This document shows, in pieces, positions 5,614 through 11,457 of a DNA stretch of 11,457 nt. Source of the DNA: an uncultured Lachnospiraceae bacterium (GTDB taxonomy: Bacteria > Bacillota > Clostridia > Lachnospirales > Lachnospiraceae); NCBI GenBank assembly GCA_902764045.1, contig CACWUI010000031.1, forward strand, positions 1 to 11,457, in the 5' to 3' direction. A program made the position numbers and the translations under genes. Below the pieces are notes generated by a model. It was not told where the DNA came from. It ran no database searches and worked only from the letters and a program-made list of their open reading frames with translations. The stretch's first letter is position 1. Every line of letters starts with the position of its first letter.

Positions 5614-6727
5614 AAGGAAGTACCACCGGATCCCAACCGTAATCCTGATACTGCGTAAAGCTTAATCCGTTTTCCTTCACATATTCCGAAATCTGCTTGG
5701 CTCTTTCTTTGTTCCGACCCGTATCATCGGATGAAAGTTTCACGAAATCCTCATAATACTCACCAAAGATTTCTTTTGCGCTCGAATCATAATCGGAGCC
5801 GTCCGCAACCACATCAAAAGCCGTCACATCATAAACTCCGTCACTTTTCGCCACATGAAAGCATCCGGGGTAAGAGCCGCCCGATACGGCTTTCAGTGTA
5901 TCCCCATCCGCATCATAGTTCATGACCCAGAAATCCCCCCAGATCTTAATATCACGTTCCACACTCTCATCCGTGGCAACGATATAGATCTCGGGAATCA
6001 TGTAATCTGCTTCTTCATAGCCTGCGGCAACCTCCTCGGCCAGGTAGTTTTTGATGGCCGTCATATAATCCTCGGCGCTTAAATCCGGACCGGTAAAGAT
6101 CTCGGTGCCCGGGTTATACATCTGCTCAGCCACCGCCTGAATATCAAAGCCTTCCAGATCCTCAGCCGCCGTAGAAAGCGTATAGTTGATTCCGATCTCG
6201 ATATCATACCAGGCGCAAAGATCCACCATGCCGGAATCGTTTACACTCCTCCGAATCGTTGCGGGCATCTGTCCGCCTCCCCAGTTTGCAAGCGTAACTT
6301 CCTTCTCGTCCGTCCACTCTACATACAGGCCGTTCTGTTCCATGTCCTGCTCCACGCCGTCCTGCGCCCGGGCGGCAAAAATCTTACCGTCCATCTCGAA
6401 TTCCAGCTGGATCAGAGGCTTGTCGACGGAAGAGTTTTCCTCGGAACCGTCAAGTTTGCTCCAGCCCAGTACGGTTGCGCCTTCCGGAGCCCGAAACAGG
6501 CGGTTACAGTTCGCCACCGCCTCTTCCTCTGTAATCTCTACCCAGGGATTGGCCATTCCGACTTCCTGCTCTTCGGCAGCCGCATCCGTTTCAACCGCTT
6601 CAGCTGCTTCCTGCTCCTGCCCGCCGGTCCCGGTGGTTTCCTCTGTTGACTGACTGCCGCAGCCGGCCATAATAAGTGACGCCGCAACAGCGATTGCTCC
6701 CATCTTCATCCACGTTCTTTTTTTCAT
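5612..6727 (-). CDS. Secreted lipoprotein of unknown function
   Basis: This 371-residue protein starts MKKRTWMKMGAIAVAASL and continues IMAGC, a lipobox with the cysteine at residue 23. A linker of Q, E, A and T runs to about residue 55. The ATG at 6727 has AGGAGG 6 bases upstream; an in-frame ATG at 6778 only adds a non-signal extension. The first globular part (from NPWVEITEEEA, with LFRAPEGATVLGWSKL) runs to about residue 165. A C-terminal part (from about 220, DLSAEDYMTAIKNYL, then DIKIWGDFWVMNYDADG) reads like a ligand-binding or NTF2-like fold, but I cannot name a family. The protein is very acidic with few cysteines. It is the third lipoprotein in a row and shares the signal-peptide style of its neighbours but no obvious sequence. 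Confidence 0.85.
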   Translation of the reverse strand: MKKRTWMKMGAIAVAASLIMAGCGSQSTEETTGTGGQEQEAAEAVETDAAAEEQEVGMANPWVEITEEEAVANCNRLFRAPEGATVLGWSKLDGSEENSSVDKPLIQLEFEMDGKIFAARAQDGVEQDMEQNGLYVEWTDEKEVTLANWGGGQMPATIRRSVNDSGMVDLCAWYDIEIGINYTLSTAAEDLEGFDIQAVAEQMYNPGTEIFTGPDLSAEDYMTAIKNYLAEEVAAGYEEADYMIPEIYIVATDESVERDIKIWGDFWVMNYDADGDTLKAVSGGSYPGCFHVAKSDGVYDVTAFDVVADGSDYDSSAKEIFGEYYEDFVKLSSDDTGRNKERAKQISEYVKENGLSFTQYQDYGWDPVVLP

Positions 6728-6742
6728 ATCATTCCTCCTAAG

Positions 6743-6769
6743 TTGGGTTACATAACTCTGTAATCCCAA
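6743..6769 (-). promoter_or_regulatory. Inverted repeat just upstream of the lipoprotein ribosome site
   Basis: TTGGG-TTAC (6743-6751) pairs with GTAA-CCCAA (6760-6769, one bulged base), a 9-bp stem with an 8-base loop. It ends a few bases upstream of the AGGAGG of the 5612-6727 gene. It may be an operator or a leader hairpin. Confidence 0.35.
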
Positions 6770-6885
6770 ACCTATCACAGAGCCTGCGACATTTCAAGCG
6801 GATCATTTACCACATTTGAATGGTGGAGCGTAGCGGCATGGCGGCACGCCACTCTTCCTTCGCCTGGAGGCTCTCCATCGCCTTT

Positions 6886-6909
6886 TCATCTAATCACTCA
6901 TCTAATCAC
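6886..6909. repeat. Perfect tandem 12-bp repeat
   Basis: TCATCTAATCAC occurs twice without a gap (6886-6897 and 6898-6909). It lies between the protease gene and the lipoprotein gene, in a 244-base stretch (6728-6971) that otherwise holds only the upstream region of the lipoprotein. It may be a regulatory site or simple duplication. Confidence 0.4.
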
Positions 6910-6971
6910 GTTCCCATAATCCTTTTGTTTCAGTTTACTCTTCTTTATTGCTTCCCATGTGTTCAGCTCTG

Positions 6972-7733
6972 CTATTGCTGTTGCAGCAGCTCCTGTTTGT
7001 CGCCGTTCCTGCTCCATGCACCGACTTTCCTGAGGAACAGGATCAGTGCGATGAGGGTTCCTATCATAACCACAATGGCACCGATCACCATCGGGATAAG
7101 ATAGCTGTAGTACGGCAGGTTTGACAGCTGATCCGCAGTTATGCCCGCCAGATCTTTAGTGCTGCCGACAACTGACATGAGACCTATGATAAACATGTCG
7201 AATGCGGTGTGGACCAGAATAGGTACTGCCAGTGACAGCACGTGAAACTTGAACTGTCCTGTGACACGGGCTTTGCCGTAATAATATCCCATGATTCCCT
7301 GGAACAGGATATGACCCGGCAGGATCGCCCGGACAATAGTTCCGGCACCTTCAAACAAATAAGTTACATCCTCCAGAAGAGTAAATCCGATACCAACAGC
7401 GATCGCTGCTATGATCACATCCAGCCAGCAGACAACTTCCCTGTTCTTCCTTATTACAAGACGGAAGACGATGTATTTGATGATCTCCTCGGTCAGCGAC
7501 GCAGTGATCAGCGCCGTCAGAAAACCGCTGATGATCGGGTTCATACCATAGAATGTATCTTCCTGAATAGGCAGTACCAGTGTCAGGCAGAAGAACAGGA
7601 TCACACCCAATGCACCGAATAATACGAACCTGATGACTGCTTTCCTGGAATAAGGTTCTCCTGTCTTTTTCCTGAGTACCCAGGCCAGAATGAGAAAACA
7701 CACAGCGAATTGTGCGAGTGCTGCAAAAATCAT
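6972..7733 (-). CDS. PrsW-family intramembrane metalloprotease
   Basis: This 253-residue integral membrane protein has about seven or eight hydrophobic segments. The conserved PrsW/CPBP-like motifs are present in order: EExxK at E82-E83-x-x-K86 (TEEIIKY), FxxxE at F117/E121 (GFTLLEDV), HxxF at H141-F144 (GHILFQG) and HxxxD at H175/D179 (VHTAFD). These carry the likely metal ligands and catalytic glutamates. Family members cleave substrates within the membrane; Bacillus PrsW acts on the anti-sigma factor RsiW. The substrate here is unknown. GGAGG lies 7 bases before the ATG. A helix-turn-helix gene ends 19 bases upstream, making a two-gene operon. The tail ends QELLQQQ. The gene lies among cargo, not conjugation functions. 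Confidence 0.82.
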   Translation of the reverse strand: MIFAALAQFAVCFLILAWVLRKKTGEPYSRKAVIRFVLFGALGVILFFCLTLVLPIQEDTFYGMNPIISGFLTALITASLTEEIIKYIVFRLVIRKNREVVCWLDVIIAAIAVGIGFTLLEDVTYLFEGAGTIVRAILPGHILFQGIMGYYYGKARVTGQFKFHVLSLAVPILVHTAFDMFIIGLMSVVGSTKDLAGITADQLSNLPYYSYLIPMVIGAIVVMIGTLIALILFLRKVGAWSRNGDKQELLQQQ

Positions 7734-7752
7734 TTTTTATCCTCCATATCTC

Positions 7753-7944
7753 TTAATTCGTCTTCTTATTGGTATCTGCTTTTCGAGCACGTCTCGGATC
7801 TTCCGGTTTCTCAGCATTCGCAGGAATAAGCCAGACACCTTTATAAACGGCTCCTTCGATACGGCCGCTCTTACAGAGCACCTGTACGCGGCGAGGAGTA
7901 ATACCCCAGCGTTCTGCAGCTTCGGTAGTAGTCAAATATTCCAT
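7753..7944 (-). CDS. Small helix-turn-helix DNA-binding protein (MerR/excisionase-like)
   Basis: This 63-residue protein has the pattern MEYLTTTEAAERWGITPRRV, then LCKSGRIEGAVYKGVWLIP and a basic tail. This is the common small winged helix-turn-helix protein of Clostridia, structurally related to the DNA-binding domain of MerR and to excisionases. It is probably a DNA-binding regulator. TAGGAGA lies 7-8 bases before the ATG. It is followed after 19 bases by the PrsW-like gene, so the two are likely co-transcribed from the promoter at 7983-8011. Whether it controls the protease gene or the neighbouring lipoproteins cannot be seen. Confidence 0.8.
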   Translation of the reverse strand: MEYLTTTEAAERWGITPRRVQVLCKSGRIEGAVYKGVWLIPANAEKPEDPRRARKADTNKKTN

Positions 7945-7982
7945 CTCATATTCTCCTAAATAGGCTACAACACATCGATTAT

Positions 7983-8011
7983 ATTATATTCGTTTCAGCG
8001 AACACTTTTAA
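7983..8011 (-). promoter_or_regulatory. Promoter of the HTH-PrsW operon
   Basis: Reading leftward, TTAAAA (8011-8006), a 17-base spacer and a perfect TATAAT (7988-7983) precede the 7944 start by about 40 bases. A second TATAAT overlaps at 7983-7978. Confidence 0.6.
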
Positions 8012-8104
8012 GTCTTTTATATCTGACCACGCAAGACCTTATTGTTTAATCAAAGGCTTCTTACGGAAGCACTTCCGCATATGGATCATGCGGTATTCCC
8101 ATAC

Positions 8105-8142
8105 AAAAAAAGAGCCATGACAAAAGAAAATGTCAGGGCTCT
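8105..8142 (-). terminator. Intrinsic terminator, probably of the decayed flavodoxin gene
   Basis: On the leftward strand AGAGCC-x-TGACA pairs with TGTCA-x-GGCTCT (11 pairs, one mismatch, 8-base loop), followed by a run of seven T. The only coding trace upstream of it is the flavodoxin fragment ending at 8265, so it is likely left over from that gene. Positions 8143-8264 hold nothing else that I can support. Confidence 0.75.
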
Positions 8143-8264
8143 GTACAAACATAATATGCCTTTCTTATCTTTACGAAATCGGACAACATGCACTCCCCAT
8201 ATATTCCGTATAGAGGGTAACCATGTGTTATGGCTATATTTTCCGTTATATCATTGACTTTTCC

Positions 8265-8492
8265 TCAATCTAAGAAGGATGCCGCAAATTCTCCGGCCGC
8301 CTTCAGATCCTCTGCATTAGGTCTTCCCTTGTGGATTCCTTTAAACTCTCCTTTACAGTGAAATTCCTTATCCATGACCGGAATCCCGATCTTTTCGGCT
8401 TCGGCTCTCACCTTTTTTAAGGTGGAATTCAGCATGGCGGCGGAACCGAAATTTACGATCTGCCCGACTTTTTCTTTATCAAGACCCCCATA
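8265..8492 (-). pseudogene. Flavodoxin C-terminal fragment
   Basis: The leftward frame gives 75 residues ending at a normal stop codon. It includes EKVGQIVNFGSAAMLNST, KEFHCKGEFKGIHKGRPN and AEDLKAAGEFAASFLD. This is the C-terminal half of the clostridial flavodoxin family, with the characteristic CKGEF and KGRP motifs. The N-terminal FMN phosphate-binding loop is missing. The frame is closed by a TAA immediately upstream of 8492, after which the flavodoxin similarity ends abruptly. There is no ribosome site or start codon at the break. It looks like a remnant cut by the arrival of the mobilization module or by a deletion, and is unlikely to be made as protein. Confidence 0.75.
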
Positions 8493-8613
8493 TTATCAGT
8501 CTACAAAAACACATGTCCGATACTCCTCTCTCATTAGTCAGATTCCCGTTGTTTTATGCTGCATCATCTGATACAATCGGAATTGGATAAAACACATACT
8601 TCAATCGAACACC

Positions 8614-8660
8614 AAAACTGCTATGGCTCCATGTGGGGCTTATGGCAGTTTTTTTCTTTT
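8614..8660 (+). terminator. Rightward terminator-like hairpin before oriT
   Basis: AAACTGC (8615-8621) and GCAGTTT (8645-8651) form a 7-bp outer stem with an inner GCTCC/GGGGC pairing, followed by a T-rich tract TTTTTTTCTTTT. No plus-strand gene lies upstream, so it may insulate the mobilization region from outside transcription. The flanking 8493-8613 sequence shows no gene. Confidence 0.5.
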
Positions 8661-8710
8661 CATCTGTCCATTCCCCCATGTATGAAAATGATCGCCGGAT
8701 ACGGCGTTAT

Positions 8711-8955
8711 GAGTTCTAAGTGGCAGCCCGATGGCTGCCAGAACTCGCATATCCCCTTGGGGATATGCAGAAAACCAGCAAGCACTGCCTTGTGGTGTCC
8801 ACAAGGCGAAAAACCGATCATTTTCCTGCCCGGAAAAATGCCTCGGTTTTGCTTGCAGGGGAGATATCCCCTGACCCCTTGGTCTTGCTCCGAAATGCGG
8901 AGCGCTGACAGTGCCGGAAACGGCAAATAGTTCATAATCGCCCGCCCTATGGCGG
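8711..8955 (+). other. oriT: Hairpin-dense region, probable origin of transfer (oriT)
   Basis: At least eight inverted repeats follow one another just upstream of mobC. They are a 14-bp stem with a TAAG bulge (8711-8746), a 10-bp stem GCATATCCCC/GGGGATATGC (8747-8768), GCCTTGTGG/CCACAAGGC (8787-8807), AAAACCGA/TCGGTTTT (8810-8817 with 8843-8850) enclosing TTTTCC/GGAAAA, CAGGGGA/TCCCCTG (8856-8873), GCTCCG/CGGAGC (8887-8903), TGCCG-GAAA-CGGCA (8912-8925) and CCGCC/GGCGG (8942-8955). GCAAGC (8778-8783) pairs with GCTTGC (8851-8856) to close a three-way junction around the third and fourth. Relaxase genes usually lie next to their oriT, whose hairpins are recognised by MobC and relaxase. The nick site cannot be fixed from sequence alone. 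Confidence 0.6.
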
Positions 8956-8981
8956 CATTCACGAAGGGAGGATATTCACAG

Positions 8982-9311
8982 ATGGAAAACAGAGAAAGAA
9001 CGCACCGGTTCACACTCAGATTGAGTGAAGATGAAAACCGGATATTGGAAGCTAAAATGAAGCTGAACAATGACCCCAGTAAATCATATGTCCTGCGCAA
9101 ACTGATCGTCGAATCCGATCTTTATGAAATTGATTACCGGGAGTTCAGAGACATCGCCACACAGCTTGCAAAAATCGGCAATAATATCAACCAGATCGCA
9201 AAGCGTGCCAACGAGACAAGAAGCATCTATCAGACCGATATTGATGAGTTAAAAAAGGAGTTCAAAGAGATATGTCGATTACAAGAATCCATGCAATCAA
9301 AGCTACAGTAA
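8982..9311 (+). CDS. mobC: MobC-family mobilization relaxosome protein
   Basis: This 109-residue DNA-binding accessory protein helps the relaxase open oriT. The N-terminal HRFTLRLSEDENRILEAKMK region fits a ribbon-helix-helix fold, and the C-terminal half carries the MobC signature AKIGNNINQIAKRANET (residues 63-79), followed by a charged helix. The start at 8982 has AAGGGAGG 10 bases upstream; an ATG at 8949 in the same frame would put this ribosome site inside the gene. It overlaps the relaxase gene by 40 bases, implying translational coupling. Length is typical for the family. Confidence 0.9.
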   Translation: MENRERTHRFTLRLSEDENRILEAKMKLNNDPSKSYVLRKLIVESDLYEIDYREFRDIATQLAKIGNNINQIAKRANETRSIYQTDIDELKKEFKEICRLQESMQSKLQ

Positions 9312-10648
9312 AACGCTCGATCGCCTATATCTGTAATCCGGCAAAAACCGATGGTGAAACTCTGATCACGGCATTCGGCACAACGGTAGAATATGCCCCG
9401 GCGATGTTTGCAAATGCGCTTAAGAAAACGGATCCTTCCGACCCGAATCTTGCCTATCATCTGATACAGTCTTTTGCCCCCGGAGAGGTCGGTGCAAAGG
9501 AGGCACATGAGATAGGAAAAGAGCTTGCAGAACGGCTCCTCGGAGGGCGGTATTCTTACATTGTCTCCACCCATACGGATAAGAATCACTGTCACAACCA
9601 TATCATCTTCTGTGCTGCGGATAATATAACCCACAAAAAATATCACGACTGCAAGCGGTCATATTGGAATATCCGGCACATAAATGATGAACTCTGTGAA
9701 GAGCATAATCTGTCCGTTATAAAGGAAAATAAACACATCGGAAAAAGCTATAAAGAATGGATGGCTGACAAGGCAGGAACCTCATGGAAATCCAAGCTGA
9801 AATCAGATATAAACGAAACTATAAAACAGGCGCATACCTACGACGAATTTCTTGATCTGATGAAGTCAAAAGGCTATGAGATCAAGGATGCCGAAATCAG
9901 TCCCGAAGCGCACAAATATATCGGTTTCAGAGCACCCGGTCAGGAGCGCTGGGTACGCGGAAGACCTAAGTCCCTGGGAGATGATTTTACCAAGGAACGG
10001 ATCCGTGAAAGGATCGAAGAAAAAGCCCGGATCAGAGCCGAGAGGATGAAGCGACTTACCAAGCGAAATCCTTCCATGATCGACACAACTCAGGATAAAT
10101 TCGCAGAAAGCCCGGGACTCATGCGGTGGGCTGAAAAGCAGAACCTGAAAGCAGCCGCTCAGATACAGTCCAAACTTGCCGAAATGGGTCTTGATAGCTT
10201 CGATGCCCTGGATGCAAAGATAGATTTACTCCATAAACAGGCAAAAGAAGGCAAAAAAGCTACTATTGCCCTCGATAAAGACATTACAAAGTTCGAGGAT
10301 CTGCTCCATTATGCCCATGTTTATAATGAAAACAAGAAGTATATCCGCGGATATGAAAAATCCAAGGATAAGGAGCGATATTACCGCACCCATGGATATG
10401 ATATTGAAATTGCCAACGGTGCAATAGACCGATTGAAAAACGCAGGCCTCGATCCGGACCGGATAGACCTGCAGAAAATGGAATCTGATTATGCTGTGAT
10501 GACAGCAGATCGGGAAAAAACATCATCCGCATACAAGACTGCGGAAAAAGAATGCGAAAAGCTTAAAAAGCTTCGAGATGATCTTACGTCCTATGTAGGT
10601 ACTGAGCAGTCCCTGGATATAGAGCGTGATGTGAAAAGAACCCTGTAA
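9272..10648 (+). CDS. mobA: MobA-type relaxase (mobilization nuclease)
   Basis: This 458-residue protein nicks oriT and stays bound to the 5' end of the transferred strand. The N-terminal domain has motif I around Y19 (SIAYICNPAKT), the likely nucleophile. Motif III is H101-x-D-x-x-H106-x-H108-x-H110 (HTDKNHCHNH), which binds the metal ion. Residues about 1-250 are the relaxase domain (PF03432 type); the remainder is charged and helical with probable coiled coils (about 280-440), as usual for this family. AAGGAG lies 11 bases before the ATG, inside mobC. The length suggests an intact protein. There is no coupling protein or mating-pair gene nearby, so transfer must rely on a helper element. 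Confidence 0.93.
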   Translation: MSITRIHAIKATVKRSIAYICNPAKTDGETLITAFGTTVEYAPAMFANALKKTDPSDPNLAYHLIQSFAPGEVGAKEAHEIGKELAERLLGGRYSYIVSTHTDKNHCHNHIIFCAADNITHKKYHDCKRSYWNIRHINDELCEEHNLSVIKENKHIGKSYKEWMADKAGTSWKSKLKSDINETIKQAHTYDEFLDLMKSKGYEIKDAEISPEAHKYIGFRAPGQERWVRGRPKSLGDDFTKERIRERIEEKARIRAERMKRLTKRNPSMIDTTQDKFAESPGLMRWAEKQNLKAAAQIQSKLAEMGLDSFDALDAKIDLLHKQAKEGKKATIALDKDITKFEDLLHYAHVYNENKKYIRGYEKSKDKERYYRTHGYDIEIANGAIDRLKNAGLDPDRIDLQKMESDYAVMTADREKTSSAYKTAEKECEKLKKLRDDLTSYVGTEQSLDIERDVKRTL

Positions 10649-10687
10649 AAAAAGTCCGGTGCTATATTATTCATTAGCATCGGACTT
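10647..10687 (-). terminator. Terminator between the relaxase and XRE genes
   Basis: AAGTCCG-G-TGCTA (10652-10664) pairs with TAGCA-T-CGGACTT (10675-10687), 13 pairs including one G-T, around a 10-base loop. Leftward it is followed by seven T, making it the terminator of the XRE gene, whose stop codon lies in the stem. Rightward the T-tract is weaker, but it may also stop relaxase transcription. Confidence 0.78.
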
Positions 10688-11021
10688 ACTTCTTTTTCTC
10701 TTCAAGCAAGGCTTTCAGATATCCCTGTAACCTGGCTTGTTGTTCTGTATCCAAACTCCGGATTCCCTCGATCGTGACTCTTTCGTCATCCTTAAGAATC
10801 ATGCTCAGATCTGCTCGCCAGTCGAAGAAATCCTTTAGCGATATTCCCAAGCCGCGACAAATGCTGTCGAGCGTAACTATGGTGGCTCGTTTACTACCTT
10901 TTGCTACATTATAGACACTCGATCTTGCAACATCCGGACACCGCTTTGAGAGATCATATTTACTGATTCCACGCTCTTCCAGAATCTCACATACCCTGGC
11001 TGATACATCATCCATGATCAT
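10686..11021 (-). CDS. XRE-family helix-turn-helix repressor
   Basis: This 111-residue regulator has a Cro/C1-type helix-turn-helix at about residues 5-68 (ILEERGISKYDLSKRCPDVA, then SSVYNVAKGSKRATIVTLD and ICRGLGISLKDFF). A helical tail (LDTEQQARLQGYLKALLEEKKK) probably mediates dimerization. The start at 11021 has AGGGAGGT about 9-10 bases upstream; a second ATG two codons later is less well spaced. It is the likely counterpart of ORF9 of Tn916, a repressor of the ORF7/ORF8 regulators, but lies at the opposite end of the element. Palindromes of the same layout occur just upstream of its own start and in the sigma-gene promoter, supporting an autoregulated master repressor of excision. Confidence 0.85.
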   Translation of the reverse strand: MIMDDVSARVCEILEERGISKYDLSKRCPDVARSSVYNVAKGSKRATIVTLDSICRGLGISLKDFFDWRADLSMILKDDERVTIEGIRSLDTEQQARLQGYLKALLEEKKK

Positions 11022-11037
11022 GGCACGGTCACCTCCC

Positions 11038-11053
11038 TTCCATTTTATTGGAA
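11038..11053. promoter_or_regulatory. Operator-like palindrome at the XRE gene (site 1)
   Basis: TTCCATTTTATTGGAA has 5-bp arms (TTCCA/TGGAA) and a 6-base centre, the same geometry as the site at 3151-3166. It lies directly upstream of the ribosome site of the XRE gene, fitting autorepression. Confidence 0.55.
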
Positions 11054-11116
11054 TACCCTATGCCAACATTTTATAAGAATGATGCTAACCGCGAAATCTC
11101 AAAGTAGTGCAATAGA

Positions 11117-11138
11117 TTATTCCACTATATTAGAATAG
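11117..11138. promoter_or_regulatory. Operator-like palindrome at the XRE gene (site 2)
   Basis: The core TTCCACTATATTAGAA (11120-11135) has the same 16-base layout, with one changed arm base. Over 22 bases it matches 3148-3169 at 19 positions. It lies about 100 bases upstream of the XRE start and may be a second operator. Confidence 0.5.
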
Positions 11139-11159
11139 TCCTTGCAATAATCGCTTCAA

Positions 11160-11182
11160 CTTTTGGACATCATGTCCAAAAG
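11160..11182. repeat. 23-bp palindrome near the right end
   Basis: CTTTTGGACAT (11160-11170) and ATGTCCAAAAG (11172-11182) are perfect 11-bp arms around one central base. Part of it, TTTGGACAT, recurs at 278-286 between the left-end repeats, followed at 295-300 by CAAAAG. No T-run follows, so it is not a terminator. It may bind a dimeric protein or the recombination complex. Confidence 0.6.
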
Positions 11183-11195
11183 CTAAAATCATAAG

Positions 11196-11208
11196 TAAAA
11201 AATGGCGT
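11196..11208. repeat. Inverted copy of the left-end repeat, probable right-end arm site
   Basis: TAAAAAATGGCGT is the exact reverse complement of ACGCCATTTTTTA, found at 168-180 and 314-326 beside int. A 13-base match in the opposite orientation at the far side of the mobilization genes suggests that the right end of the element lies a short way to the right. Confidence 0.5.
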
Positions 11209-11277
11209 TCACAAGCTCTCTTTTAACCGCTGTTCATCAGTTATCTATTAAGCAGAAAAGAAACCGTCAGAAACAAA

Positions 11278-11315
11278 TAACAGCCACCCTATAAAGAGTA
11301 GCTGTTACCTTTTTT
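11278..11315 (+). terminator. Bidirectional terminator-like hairpin near the right edge
   Basis: TAACAGC-CACCC (11278-11289) pairs with GAGTA-GCTGTTA (11296-11307), 12 pairs including G-T, with a TATAAA loop. Rightward it is followed by CC and six T; leftward by TTTGTTT. It may belong to the flanking chromosome. Confidence 0.65.
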
Positions 11316-11435
11316 ATGCTGTTTTATAGAAGCCGGATTCGCATTGCAGCATTCATTCATATGTATCATTAAATTTTGCGCATCTTTGTTAACCTTTCTG
11401 GCCGATTCCTCAAATACCTTCGCCTGTCTCGACAC
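11289..11435 (-). CDS. Possible small ORF of unknown function at the right edge
   Basis: A leftward frame from a GTG at 11435 gives 48 residues with protein-like composition (SRQAKVFEESARKVNKDAQN, then LMIHMNECCNAN and a basic tail). It ends inside the terminator hairpin. No ribosome site is visible before the GTG and an in-frame stop lies 12 bases upstream, so it may be a decayed or unexpressed frame. I do not recognise it. The 11056-11277 stretch to its left holds only the palindromes and the end repeat described separately. Confidence 0.25.
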   Translation of the reverse strand: MSRQAKVFEESARKVNKDAQNLMIHMNECCNANPASIKQHKKGNSYSL

Positions 11436-11457
11436 GCTTTTTACAGATTAAAGAAAG

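Noticed and set aside
8711..8955. CRISPR array
   Set aside because: The inverted repeats differ in sequence and spacing, with no direct repeat units or cas genes.
8660..9100. Minus-strand 146-residue ORF across the hairpin region and mobC
   Set aside because: It is antisense to mobC and to the oriT hairpins, with no ribosome site or family motif.
112..11290. Short shared words such as TTATCT as att core sites
   Set aside because: Six-base matches are expected by chance in AT-rich DNA; no longer direct repeat between the two ends was found by eye.

Overview
The window looks like a nearly complete integrative mobilizable element (IME) of about 11 kb in a low-to-moderate GC Firmicute, most likely a gut Lachnospiraceae or other Clostridia. 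This rests on the strong AGGAGG ribosome sites, the acidic lipoproteins with LAAC/MAGC/VGGC lipoboxes, and the Tn916-like recombination and regulation genes. The left edge is chromosomal: the first 37 codons of the GTPase gene ychF, read leftward. Just upstream of ychF lie three pairs of ACGCCAT repeats and then the integrase gene. An inverted 13-bp copy of the same repeat unit lies at 11196-11208, so both element ends are probably inside the window, although I found no convincing att core repeat.

Left module (165-3385, all minus strand): sigma-like factor (Tn916 ORF7 type), helix-turn-helix protein (ORF8 type), a possible 21-residue hydrophobic peptide, about 420 bases of structured non-coding DNA, excisionase (TTG start) and tyrosine integrase. 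Upstream of the sigma gene there is an apparent attenuator (antiterminator arm, an 8-residue leader ORF with a perfect ribosome site, an intrinsic terminator), then a promoter whose 17-bp spacer is filled by a palindromic operator, then a hairpin whose loop carries the Shine-Dalgarno of the sigma gene.

Cargo (3410-7944): three secreted lipoproteins of unknown function, then a small helix-turn-helix protein and a PrsW-type intramembrane protease that form an operon. No resistance gene is visible. A decayed C-terminal flavodoxin fragment (8265-8492) and its orphan terminator mark the junction with the next module.

Mobilization module (8711-11021): a dense run of hairpins, including a predicted three-way junction, precedes overlapping mobC and relaxase genes and is the likely oriT. 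It is followed by a convergent XRE-family repressor gene. Palindromes of the same 16-bp layout lie at the repressor gene and in the sigma promoter nearly 8 kb away. The inferred circuit is that the repressor silences itself and the sigma/ORF8/xis/int operon. Relief of repression, together with read-through of the leader, would switch on excision, and MobC/relaxase would then allow transfer using a conjugation machine supplied by another element. No type IV secretion genes are present.
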